NCBI RefSeq assembly: GCF_014698115.1
Contig: NZ_JACJSJ010000035.1
Location: 1 to 64,000 of the forward strand
DNA length: 64,000 bases
Origin: Nostoc sp. FACHB-973
GTDB lineage: Bacteria; Cyanobacteriota; Cyanobacteriia; Cyanobacteriales; Nostocaceae
Reading direction: 5' to 3'
Positions 37,883 to 47,800 of this stretch are shown here, one piece after another. Made by a program: the position numbers and the translations under genes. The notes beneath the pieces were generated by a model that saw nothing but the letters and a program-made list of their open reading frames with translations, made no database searches and had not been told where the DNA came from. Position 1 is the first letter of the stretch. Every line of letters starts with the position of its first letter.

Positions 37883-37958
37883 CCACTCGTTGATTTTATC
37901 AAAACGGAATTCAGGAGTCACAATTGTGACTCCTGAATTGTGACTTCTGAATTCTTCT

Positions 37959-38657
37959 TCAAGTCCGCAACATTGATGCTGTCTGCTTTGTCTGTGCAAG
38001 GGAGGCCTCGATTAGCTGCTTTCCAAATTTCTGCACTTGTTTAACTAAAGCCTCTCCAGCATTTTCTGGTGAACCGCTATTAAAAGGTGGTGCAGGGTTG
38101 TACTCTAGCAACAATTGAATTAACTTAGCTGTTTCCTCACCACACAGATGAGCAGCAACTACCAAGCCAAAATCAATCCCAGCAGTCACACCACCACCTG
38201 TAATGCGATCGCGGTCAACTACAACTCTATCAGTTCCCACCTCAACCCCCAGCATTGCTAACTGGTCACGAAACGCCCAATGACAAGCAGCGCGGTAGCC
38301 TTGCAATAATCCAGCCGCCGCCAGAATCAAAGAACCAGTACAAACAGAGGTGATATATTTTGCTGTTTTACCTTGTCGCCTAAGAAATTCCAACACCTCT
38401 GTATCCCGCATCATCTCTACTTGCCCCACAGCACCCCCAGGAACACACAAAACATCCAGTGGCGGACAGTTTTCAAAGGTCGTTGTAGGTAATATTGTCA
38501 TCCCCTCATTACTGGTGACTGGCTGTAAAGTTTTCCACAATAGATGAACACAAGTTTCAGGCATCATAGCAAATACCTGATGCGGCCCAGTGATATCGAG
38601 TTGAGTCATCCCAGGGAAAATAAGTAGACCAATGTGATATTTAGCTTGATTTGTCAC
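37959..38657 (-). CDS. DJ-1/PfpI family protein, isonitrile hydratase-like
   Basis: 232 residues from a GTG at 38657 with GAAG about 6 nt upstream; the frame also opens at a TTG at 38708. The start YHIGLLIFPGMTQLDITGPHQVF and the nucleophile elbow SVCTGSLILAAAGLLQGYRA (active Cys) match the InhA/GlxA-type DJ-1 group. No AraC-type DNA-binding domain is attached. Isonitrile hydratase activity is inferred from the pattern. Divergent from a truncated regulator gene. Confidence 0.82.
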   Translation of the reverse strand: MTNQAKYHIGLLIFPGMTQLDITGPHQVFAMMPETCVHLLWKTLQPVTSNEGMTILPTTTFENCPPLDVLCVPGGAVGQVEMMRDTEVLEFLRRQGKTAKYITSVCTGSLILAAAGLLQGYRAACHWAFRDQLAMLGVEVGTDRVVVDRDRITGGGVTAGIDFGLVVAAHLCGEETAKLIQLLLEYNPAPPFNSGSPENAGEALVKQVQKFGKQLIEASLAQTKQTASMLRT

Positions 38658-38745
38658 GATTAACTTCTTTGAATGATTGTTATGGAATATCGTAAAAGTG
38701 ACAATCAAATCTGCCCAGTCCTCGATCGAGTACAGTTTAATTTCA

Positions 38746-39063
38746 ATGGCTAATTCTCTTCATACCTTATTTCAAGCTTTAGCTGCTTCTCGCAATCAGC
38801 GCGAATTAAGATTGCGGTTTATGGATGGAGTTGGCGAACATTTTGGCGTTCAGCGTTGGGGAATTTATCTGCTGGATGAATTGGGATCACATTATCTTGC
38901 AGTAGATGTCCACGGTATACCCAACGTTGATACCTTTGTGGAACTATATGAAAAAGTCGGTCGGGCCGTCGATCCTGTAATGCAGTATGTAGTTGAACAC
39001 CATGCCCCAGCACATGAAGAAATAGTGTTACCTCCTGGTGGTTGGAAGCAATGTGAACTTTAA
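38746..39063 (+). pseudogene. Truncated N-terminal part of a LuxR-type regulator (probable)
   Basis: 105 codons from the ATG at 38746 (MANSLHTLFQALAASRNQREL). The segment through FGVQRWGIYLLDE and IVLPPGGWKQC resembles the N-terminal GAF-like sensor part of cyanobacterial LuxR-family regulators, which normally continue for over 100 more residues to a helix-turn-helix. Here a stop follows at once and no continuation is visible in any frame to 39573. It could still make a short sensor-only protein. Confidence 0.5.
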
Positions 39064-39573
39064 TGTCAACTTTATCAAAAACTAAATTTATACTCCAATG
39101 AAAACAGAGATTGCTTTCGCCTCTTTTACCCTTACTCTTTCCTGAATTTTTCATCAAGTAAGTCAGTGGGAATAAACAAAAATATATTACTAAAAGTAAA
39201 CACACTTTAAACCCTTACCAATCAAAAAGGACAAAGGACAAATGACAGCTTTCAACTGTTAGCTTTCTTTGCACAGACTTACTTACTTTGTCAGCAAACC
39301 CTAATTACCGATAAAAGAATTTAGCGATCGCTTGCTTTTTACCCGACCTGACAAAATCGCATTGTTCCCAGCTAAACTTTACCCGTTGTCAAAATTTTAA
39401 TTTGGAATTGCTGTCAGTATCCTGTACTATATGAATGTACTTTTAATGTGATACTTAAAAAATATCATACCCCTCATCCCCTATCTGCGGAATATACGTG
39501 GTTTCAAGGGATTTCTTCCTGTTATTTGTCATAAATTTAATTTTCGTACAAGTTTATTCGAGAAGCCTCGTAT
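39064..39573. other. Intergenic region, nothing recognised
   Basis: 510 bp between the truncated regulator and the DUF4347 gene. It contains one HIP1-like GCGATCGC octamer but no gene, repeat or clear promoter that I can support. Confidence 0.45.
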
Positions 39574-41538
39574 ATGTTTGAGACAAACTTTTCCGATTTC
39601 GATAATTCGGCTTTGTTTACTGGTTTTCTCTCAAATCAGGGTCTAGGATCAAACTTGAGTCCGAACTCATTGTTAAGTGAGGCACAGTTAGTAAATCCTC
39701 GGTCAATTGCCTTCGTCGATTTAAATATTCCTGACGTAGAAAAAATTCTTGAAGGTTTAACTACTGACGTCATTATTCCCCTTTGGTCTGAGCAAGATAG
39801 TATTACGCAAATCACTGAGACGCTCTCTCATTATGACGATCTTTTAGGGGTTCACGTTATTTCCCACGGCAGTTCTGGGGAACTGAAGCTTGGGGATTCT
39901 GTAGTCAATCTTCAGACACTCAACAGCCGAAGTCAAGACTTAGAAACCTGGGCAAATGCCTTGGTGCCTGATGCCGATATCTTGCTCTACGGTTGTAATG
40001 TTGCCGCAGGTACAATGGGGAGTACCTTTGTTTCCAGATTGGGGCAATTGACTGGGGCTGATGTAGCTGCATCGACAGATATAACTGGGAATGTATCCCA
40101 AGGTGGCAACTGGGTACTGGAGTACGCAACTGGTACACTTGAATCTCCTCTAGCAATCCAGCCTTCGCTTTTAAATACCTATAATGGGGTGCTGGCTAGC
40201 TTTAGCTACACGAATTTTGCCAGCACGAGTGGACTCAAACTTAACGGCAATTCTGCCCAGTTTGGTACTGCACTGCGTTTGACTCCAGCCTCTGCATCTC
40301 AAGCGGGTACTGTTTTCTACACCACTCCGATTGGATTGGATACTAATACCTCCTTTCAAACCCAGTTCCAATTTCAATTGACAGGCGGAACTCTTGGAGC
40401 AGATGGATTTACCTTTGTGCTGCAAAATAGTCCGGCAAAGGCCAATGCTAGAGGTAGTAGTGGTGGCAATTTAGGCTATGGTGGGACTGTCACCCCTATT
40501 ACTAATAGTCTGGCGATCAAGTTTGACACTTTTAAGAATGGAACAGATCCTAACAACAACAACATTGGCGTACTGCGAGATGGTAATGTCAATGCTCCGC
40601 TTGCAACCACCAGTACTGTCACTGATTCCAACTCAGGTACGCCAATTGATCTGAATTCTGGTACGGCAATTAATGCTTGGATTGAGTACAATGGTGACAC
40701 CGACAAACTGGATGTTTTCCTTTCCCAAAGTTCGACTAAACTTCTAACTGCCAAAGCAGCACTTTCCTACCAGATTGATTTAACTTCTGTTCTCGGTTCA
40801 CAAGCTTTTGTTGGCTTTACTGCTGGGACAGGATCTCTAGCTAATGCTCAAGATATTAAAAGTTGGAAATTCAACTCTAATAATGCTGGCTCAACTGGAT
40901 TAGTAGGCTATTGGAAATTTGAAGAAGCAACAGGTAATAGTGTTTTAGACAGTTCTGGCAATAATAATAACGGATCGTTGATTAACTCTAGCAGAACCGT
41001 TGGGATATATGGCCAAGCTCTTGAAGTGAGTGGAAAGAATAGCTCCCACGCCAGTATACCTGCTTCAGCTAGTCTTAACTCTATGACTAATCAAATCACT
41101 GTCTCAGCCTGGGTACGTCCAAATGTTCAACCAGTGGGTTTTCAGGTTGCTGTAAATAGACAGATTGGCACCCTTCTTCATCCCGATCAATTTTATTTGG
41201 GGTTTGGTATCCGGAATAACGTAACTACCTATAAATGGGAATTAGGCACCAGTGATGGTGAAGCTGATGTTTACCAAGGTTTACCAACCACTGAGCGTTG
41301 GGTACACCTGGTAGGCACATACGATGGCAGTATGCTCCGTCTTTATGTTGATGGTGTTCAAATTGGTAGTAACCCGCTTACTGGCAACATATTAGTAGAT
41401 GATAATCCAGTAACTATTGGTGCAGCAGAGAACTATTATGATGGATATCCATTGGGTGACCGTTTCAATGGATTAATTGATGAAGTCCGCATCTATAATC
41501 GTGCTTTGAGTGCAACTGAAGTCAGGGACTTGCCCTAA
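39574..41538 (+). CDS. DUF4347 protein with L-type lectin and LamG domains
   Basis: 654 residues. Residues about 40-206 are a DUF4347 domain: SIAFVDLNIPDVEKIL, VHVISHGSSGELKLG with His98 and DADILLYGCNVAAG with Cys141; the SHG/GC pair recalls clan CD (caspase-like) peptidases. Residues about 209-440 are a legume-lectin-like sandwich (GADGFTFVLQNS, AIKFDTFKN). Residues about 450-650 are a LamG/concanavalin-like domain (GYWKFEEATGNSVLDSSG, VSAWVRP, LIDEVRIYNRALS). There is no Sec signal, as is common for DUF4347 proteins exported by type I routes. Probably a surface or secreted carbohydrate-binding protein; peptidase activity is speculative. Confidence 0.82.
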   Translation: MFETNFSDFDNSALFTGFLSNQGLGSNLSPNSLLSEAQLVNPRSIAFVDLNIPDVEKILEGLTTDVIIPLWSEQDSITQITETLSHYDDLLGVHVISHGSSGELKLGDSVVNLQTLNSRSQDLETWANALVPDADILLYGCNVAAGTMGSTFVSRLGQLTGADVAASTDITGNVSQGGNWVLEYATGTLESPLAIQPSLLNTYNGVLASFSYTNFASTSGLKLNGNSAQFGTALRLTPASASQAGTVFYTTPIGLDTNTSFQTQFQFQLTGGTLGADGFTFVLQNSPAKANARGSSGGNLGYGGTVTPITNSLAIKFDTFKNGTDPNNNNIGVLRDGNVNAPLATTSTVTDSNSGTPIDLNSGTAINAWIEYNGDTDKLDVFLSQSSTKLLTAKAALSYQIDLTSVLGSQAFVGFTAGTGSLANAQDIKSWKFNSNNAGSTGLVGYWKFEEATGNSVLDSSGNNNNGSLINSSRTVGIYGQALEVSGKNSSHASIPASASLNSMTNQITVSAWVRPNVQPVGFQVAVNRQIGTLLHPDQFYLGFGIRNNVTTYKWELGTSDGEADVYQGLPTTERWVHLVGTYDGSMLRLYVDGVQIGSNPLTGNILVDDNPVTIGAAENYYDGYPLGDRFNGLIDEVRIYNRALSATEVRDLP

Positions 41539-41546
41539 TTATAAAT

Positions 41547-41569
41547 CCCCTCTCCGAAACGGAGAGGGG
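41547..41569. terminator. Bidirectional hairpin between convergent genes
   Basis: Perfect 10-bp arms CCCCTCTCCG/CGGAGAGGGG with an AAA loop, in the 43-bp gap between the DUF4347 gene and the ycf45-type gene. No long T-tract. Confidence 0.6.
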
Positions 41570-41581
41570 TTAGGGGTGAGG

Positions 41582-43312
41582 TTACGCCGGATAAATCCGC
41601 AAACGCCGATTTGGTTCTTCGCCAAAGCTGTGGGACTTGAGTCGATAGTGTTCTACTAACTCATGTTGCATTTTGCGGACTTGGGGAGAACGAGGCAATA
41701 ACTCCACTGGCTGTCCTTTGGGAATCACAATTTGCTCAACCGCAAGTCTAGCTTCTTCCAGGGCGTCCATTTCGTCATCGCTACCACTGTGCAAAAACAG
41801 TTGCAGTTCTCGGTCGTCAGCCATGTCTGGGTCGTCCATATTCAGCAACCGCCGCAAGCCACGGGTAATTTGCGGTATGGTGCTGGATTTAATCATGTGG
41901 ATAGGCACGTGACGGGCTTTGGCCATTTGGCGTAATTTGGCGTGGTTTTTGACGTGCGATCGCAGTGCTAAAATTGCATCAGCACTATCTATGTCTTTTG
42001 TCAATACCACGGGTAAAGTTAACACGCTGATTACCTGTTCGAGTTGGTGGCGGCTGACGCCATAGGGGTAAACATGCAGTGGTAAATCTTCACCATTTGG
42101 TCCTGGCTGTCTGATAGCATCCAAATCAATGCTCTCAGAATAATTGAAGGATTCATCCAGCAAGCGGTCAAATTCACTGCGTCCAGTTACCCGCTCTACA
42201 GGTAACGCTGGCAGTGCTACCATTTGTCCAGATGAACGCCAGCCATTGGACTGTCGCCCTGAAGAGAAAGATTCCTCTCCTGTCCCTAGATGCCCACCGC
42301 GCCCGTTAACCACAGCTAACTGCCGTGTAATTGCAACTTTGCCCTGGTCATCAACAGTTCTCGTTTGTGGGCTGGGCTGACGACCCCGCAACAGATTATC
42401 TACTGTGTCAGCAACGCTTTCGTGTACTACCCAGCGCTGCCGTTCCAACATTTCCACAGCAATCTCGAAGGTAGGGGGAGCTTTGCGTTCTAAAACAGTC
42501 TTTTGAGAACCTCGGCGTCTAGCTTCGTCGTCTCCCAGAGTCACAGCTTGGATACCCCCAATTAAATCAGCCAGGGTGGGGTTTTTGATCAGGTTTTCAA
42601 TTTGATTACCGTGGGCAGTACCAACCAACTGTACACCCCGTTCGGCAATGGTACGAGCCGCTAAAGCTTCCAGTTCCGTACCAATTTCATCAATGACGAT
42701 GACTTCTGGCATATGGTTTTCCACTGCTTCAATCATCACCTGATGCTGTTGATCTGGATGAGCCACTTGCATCCGCCGAGCGCGACCAATGGCGGGGTGA
42801 GCAACATCACCATCCCCAGCGATTTCATTGGATGTGTCAATAATCACAACTCGTTTGAGCAGATCATCCGCCAAAACACGGGCGATTTCCCGTAAGGCAG
42901 TAGTTTTGCCCACGCCTGGACGCCCAAGCATGAGAATCGATTTACCAGTTTCTACCAAATCGCGGATCATGCCGATGGTTCCGAACACCGCGCGACCAAC
43001 GCGACAGGTCAAGCCAATAATCTTGCCACTGCGGTTGCGGATGGCGCTGATCCGATGTAAAGTTTGCTCAATTCCTGCCCGATTATCTCCGCCAAAGATT
43101 CCAACTCGTTGAATGCAATCATCTATCTGTTCTTGAGTAACGGGTGTTTCGCTCAGATACTCGGCTTGATTAGGAAAGCGAGCCTCTGGGCGACGACCCA
43201 AATCCAAGACCACTTCAACTAAACTATCTCGTTTAGGATGACTCTCTAGTAGTTGTCGCAGGTCTTGGGGCAAAATGTCTAATAACTTTTGGAGATCGTC
43301 TGTAATCGTCAT
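41582..43312 (-). CDS. ycf45: Ycf45-type AAA ATPase with R3H domain
   Basis: 576 residues. The ATPase, related to SpoIIIAA, has Walker A GRPGVGKTT (130-138), a following VVIIDTSNEIAGDGD and Walker B EVIVIDEIGTELEA, then LVGTAHGNQIENLI. A proline/glycine-rich middle follows, and the C-terminal part ends with an R3H-like single-stranded nucleic acid binding motif (RKMQHELVEHYRLKSHSFGE). The gene is conserved in cyanobacteria and some red-algal plastids; its role is unknown. It is downstream of ldpA on the same strand by about 210 bp. Confidence 0.85.
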   Translation of the reverse strand: MTITDDLQKLLDILPQDLRQLLESHPKRDSLVEVVLDLGRRPEARFPNQAEYLSETPVTQEQIDDCIQRVGIFGGDNRAGIEQTLHRISAIRNRSGKIIGLTCRVGRAVFGTIGMIRDLVETGKSILMLGRPGVGKTTALREIARVLADDLLKRVVIIDTSNEIAGDGDVAHPAIGRARRMQVAHPDQQHQVMIEAVENHMPEVIVIDEIGTELEALAARTIAERGVQLVGTAHGNQIENLIKNPTLADLIGGIQAVTLGDDEARRRGSQKTVLERKAPPTFEIAVEMLERQRWVVHESVADTVDNLLRGRQPSPQTRTVDDQGKVAITRQLAVVNGRGGHLGTGEESFSSGRQSNGWRSSGQMVALPALPVERVTGRSEFDRLLDESFNYSESIDLDAIRQPGPNGEDLPLHVYPYGVSRHQLEQVISVLTLPVVLTKDIDSADAILALRSHVKNHAKLRQMAKARHVPIHMIKSSTIPQITRGLRRLLNMDDPDMADDRELQLFLHSGSDDEMDALEEARLAVEQIVIPKGQPVELLPRSPQVRKMQHELVEHYRLKSHSFGEEPNRRLRIYPA

Positions 43313-43525
43313 GCTTTCTATGGTGACGGAAACAACGGTAAATCGATACTTTCAGCTTGTAATTGCTCTCAACTGCTCATCTAATGCTCAAATACCCTAC
43401 TTTCAGTATTTGAGTATGAATCATGGGTATATTTTCATGCTCAGCAACCATGCTCAAATTAATGCTCATTTTCTCTTTCCTGGTAACAGAATTGAGAAAG
43501 TAAACATACTTCTATCTTAGAGTGA

Positions 43526-44683
43526 TTAACGCTCCTGGTGTGATTTGATCTGCGAAACGAGAGAATGGGCTAACTCTACAGCTTGCCAAAGTAATACCTC
43601 TTCTTCTTCTAGGCGAACAGTTGCCCTAACAGTGCTGTTACTTACCTCCTTATTCTCTAACTGTTCGAGAATCGGTGACAGCAGTACACGAGCGTAGCTA
43701 CCGTAGGCAACCCCGGCGATGGATGGAGGGGATGAGGGAGATGAGGAGATTCTTGCTCCCTCATCTCCCCCTGCTCCCTCATCTCCCCCTGCTCTCTTCA
43801 GCAGTCCCATTGCCTTTAATTTAGGAACGGTATACCTATTTGTGCCGCCTGCTAACTGCACATATCCCGGTAACTTAGCTGCCAAAACTTTTTGCCCCAA
43901 TTTGACCGCGGCTATTGTGGTGCCGTCGCCGATATCACCGCTCATGGAACGACCGTCGGTTTGCCAAATTAAAGTACTTTTGAGTGGTGTAATCAGATCA
44001 TACAACGCTTTTAGGTAGTCAGTCATCCCCTCGCCATCGGGACAACTGATGGCTAGTACCTTTAGTTGATCGGCCCAGGGTGAAATTGCTTGCCACAATC
44101 GCTCAAATTCTGCCAACCGCCCGACTTTTGTATGGATTTCTACGGCATCTACTCCCGTTGACATTACCAATGGCGCGATCGCTCCCGGCGTTGACATATA
44201 TGAATTTGTATAAATTATATCATATGGGCAAACTGGTATACAACGACCACAGCCGTAGCATTTTTCAGCTACTACTCCTGAAAAGTCTTCTTTTATACTG
44301 TTAAACACGATTGCTTGTGCCGGACAAATCCTTTCACAGGGTCTAGGGCAATCTGTAGGACACTGAGTAGAATTAAATTCTGCTTTCCGAAAATGGGGGT
44401 CTTCTCCATCGTTCAGGCTGACCATTAAAAAGGGTGAGTTGCCTTTGTAGCCAAAGCCTCGCTCTTGGGCATCCCTAGCCAAATCCTTGGCTACTTGTAG
44501 CGCTGATTGGGCTGCTGCGATTACCGCCGGATCAGCTGCGACATCTATGCAGTCAGCGCCCGCCAAAGTGTAGGCTAACGTTAAACTTCTGACTGCCGGG
44601 AGATGCTGGAAACTGGCTCCGCAGATGAGCTTAAACCAGTGACCAAGTTTTAGAGATTGTAAAGGGACGAACAGATCAGTCAC
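43526..44683 (-). CDS. ldpA: Circadian clock input protein LdpA (Fe-S protein)
   Basis: 385 residues from a GTG start. The N-terminus LFVPLQSLKLGHWFKLICGAS is typical of LdpA. Two 4Fe-4S sites are visible: CPTDCPRPCERICPAQAI and CYGCGRCIPVCPYDIIY. In Synechococcus, LdpA senses redox state and modifies clock period in response to light. Residues about 295-322 (GGDEGAGGDEGARISSSPSS) are encoded by an STRR tract that has stayed in frame. The extent of the domain after the insertion is normal. Confidence 0.88.
   Translation of the reverse strand: MTDLFVPLQSLKLGHWFKLICGASFQHLPAVRSLTLAYTLAGADCIDVAADPAVIAAAQSALQVAKDLARDAQERGFGYKGNSPFLMVSLNDGEDPHFRKAEFNSTQCPTDCPRPCERICPAQAIVFNSIKEDFSGVVAEKCYGCGRCIPVCPYDIIYTNSYMSTPGAIAPLVMSTGVDAVEIHTKVGRLAEFERLWQAISPWADQLKVLAISCPDGEGMTDYLKALYDLITPLKSTLIWQTDGRSMSGDIGDGTTIAAVKLGQKVLAAKLPGYVQLAGGTNRYTVPKLKAMGLLKRAGGDEGAGGDEGARISSSPSSPPSIAGVAYGSYARVLLSPILEQLENKEVSNSTVRATVRLEEEEVLLWQAVELAHSLVSQIKSHQER
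43720..43794 (-). repeat. STRR tract inside ldpA
   Basis: Repeated CTCCCTCATCTCCCC units on the plus strand, preceded by the complementary-sense GATGAGGGAGATGAGG. In frame within ldpA. Confidence 0.8.
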
Positions 44684-44836
44684 ATTTCTATTATGCGTTT
44701 ATGCGACTAAAAATAGTAGTGTGTCATAAATAAAAAGTCCGGATTTCCTGATTTGGGTCATTGGGAGGTGTGGGAAGCTTTTTTTATCTCCCCACACTCC
44801 CCCACACTCCCCATATTTCAAAAAAGGTCGCCATAC

Positions 44837-47800
44837 ATGACAGCCGATTCAACAACTGTATTCTTTGTGGAAGACTCTGCCCAAGACAGAGCTTTATATC
44901 GATCCTTGTTAGAGCAGGACGATCGCTACACCTACAATATTTACGAATTTGAGTATGGGGAGGAGGCGCTGCACAGTTGTCAAGGTACAACACCGGATGT
45001 GGTTTTGTTGGACTATCAATTGCCGGATTTAGACGGGCTGGAATTTCTCACTGAGCTACAAAGGCAAACCCAAGGTAGCCAAATTTCAGTAATTATGCTG
45101 ACTGGACAGGGTGATGAAGCGATCGCAGTCCAAGCCATCAAGAATGGAGCGCATGATTATTTGGTAAAGGGAAAATTGACTCGTGACAGTTTGTGCCGAG
45201 CAATTCATGGAGCAATCAAGCAAATGCAGCTCATGCAGCAGCTACAACAGCAGCAGGAACAACAACGCCTAGTTGGAGCGATCGCTCTGCGTATCCGCCA
45301 ATCTTTCAAGCTGCAAGACATCCTTGCTACTAGTGTTCAAGAAGTTCGCCAGTTACTCAAAACCGATCGAGTATTAGTATATAAATTTACACCTGAAATG
45401 AAGGACAGGGTTGTGGCGGAGTCGGTATTACCTGAATGGACACCAAGTTTGGGACTTGAGATTGAAGCCACTTGTTTTCAGGAAAACCAGAGGCAAGAAT
45501 ACCGTCAAGGAAAAATCTGGACAACGACGAACATCTATGAAGCGGGTTTAAGTAACTGCCATATTCAATTATTAGAACAATTTCAGGTGAAGGCTAATCT
45601 AGTTGTCCCCCTTGTGCTAGAAAACCAAGGAACTCCAGAAATTGAACTTTGGGGGCTATTTATTGTGCATCAATGTTCTGCCCCCCGACAATGGCAGACA
45701 TTTGAGGTGGAATTGCTCAAACAATTGACGGTGCAACTAGCGATCGCCATCCAACAAGCTCAACTTTACCAAAATCTGCAAACCCTCAACACTCAGTTGG
45801 AAGCTAAAGTCCAGGAACGCACTGCTGCACTAGAGGAAAGCGATCGCCGATTCCGTGCTATCTTCAATAACACTTTCCAATTCACAGGTTTATTGACTCC
45901 AGATGGCATTCTTCTGGAAGCAAACCAGACTGCCCTCAGTTTTGCTGGACTGAAGCTAGAAGATGTCATCAATCTTCCTTTTTGGGAAGCACACTGGTGG
46001 ACGATTTCACCACAAACCCAAGAACAATTAAAACAAGCCATCGCCCGTGCAGCCCAAGGGGAGTTTATCCGCTATGAAGTTGATGTGATTGGGGCAAATA
46101 ACCGAGTAGCAACAATCGATTTTTCGCTGCGTCCACTGCAAAACGAAATCGGTCAAGTGGTTTTGTTGATTCCCGAAGGGCGAGATATCACTGAACGCAA
46201 ACAAACAGAACTTGCTTTGCATGAACGTGAAGTGATGTTGCACTTAATTGGAGATAATCTGCCCAATGGCGCAGTTTATCGGGTGATCCGGGAATTGGAT
46301 GGTAGCGATCGCTTTTCCTACCTGAGTGGCGGAATTGAAAGACTGACGGAAGTCAGGGTAGAAGATGCACTTAGAGATTCATCTTTGCTTTATCGCCAGT
46401 TCATCACAGAGGATATCCCCCGCCTACAGACTGCTGTTGAAGAGTCCCGGCTGAATCTGTCTGTGTTTGATATTCAGCTGCGAATCCAAACCCCCAGCGG
46501 TCAACTCAAATGGTTGCATTTTCGTTCCAAACCACGCCAGTTAAAGGATGGGCGTATGGCTTGGGATGGATTGGTGGTAGATGTCACCGACCTCAAGCGC
46601 ACTGAAGAAACGCTACGCAAGAGTCAAGGTTTGCTAGAAGAATCCCAGCGAGTTGCTCGCCTTGGTAATTGGGAATATGAACTTGCCACTGGTAAAATTA
46701 TCTGGTCGAAGGGACTTTTCGACCTCTTCAATCGGGAACCCACACTTCTGGAACCGACTTATGAAGAAAATCTGCAATTGTATCACCCTGAAGATCGCCA
46801 GAAATTAGATCAAAGTGTTGAGCGAGCGATCGCCACTGGTGAGTCCTACAAACAAATTCTCCGCGTACCCCAGGCAAATGGTTCTAATCGCTACTTCGAG
46901 GGCATTGGACATGCAGAATTCAACGTCGATGGACAGGTAATCCGGCTTTATGGCACTGCTCAAGATGTCACCGAACGGGAAGTAGCGCTGCGCGATCGCC
47001 AAACAGCTGAAGAACGTTGGCAATTAGCGATCGCTGGTACTAATGAAGCAATTTGGGATTGGGACATCTCTACTAATCAAACCTTCCGGTCCGATCGTTG
47101 GTTCGCAATTTTGGGATATGAACCCAACGAAATTAGCGATGGCGATGATGAGTGGGCTACTCGCATCCACCCGGCTGATTATACCAGAGTCATGGCTGCA
47201 CAAGAAGCTTATTTGCAGCGGCAAGTTCCAGATTATAACGTCGAGTATCGTCTGCGGTGTAAGGACGGCAGCTATCGCTGGGTGCGATCGCGGGCAAAAG
47301 CTATTTGGAATGAACTAGGAAATCCAGTGCGACTTGTGGGTTCACTTGGGGACATGAACGATGTCTACGAAGAGCTTCGCTTACGCAAACTTGCCCAGGA
47401 AAAACTCCGACAAAGTGAAGCGCAGCTAGCCACTACTCAACAAATCGCCCATGTAGGCAGTTGGGAATGGGACTTAGAAATGAAAAAGCGCTCCTGGTCA
47501 AGGGAAACTTTTCGCATTTTTGGTCTCAATCCAAGTCAAAGGGAACCGAACCAACCAGAATTTCTCCAGATGCTTCACCCGGAGGATCGCACACTGTTCC
47601 AGACCAATTTTGAACGAGCGATTGCCGAAAAAACCCCTTTCAATATTGAGTATCGAATTGTCCGGCCAGATGGCTCAATCCGCTACGTTGAGGCTAAAGC
47701 AGAGATAGCTTATAACCCTCAAGGGCAGGCAGTTAAACTGTTGGGATCTATTCTAGATATTACAGAACGTAAACAAGCCGAGTTAGAAATCATCCGTAAC

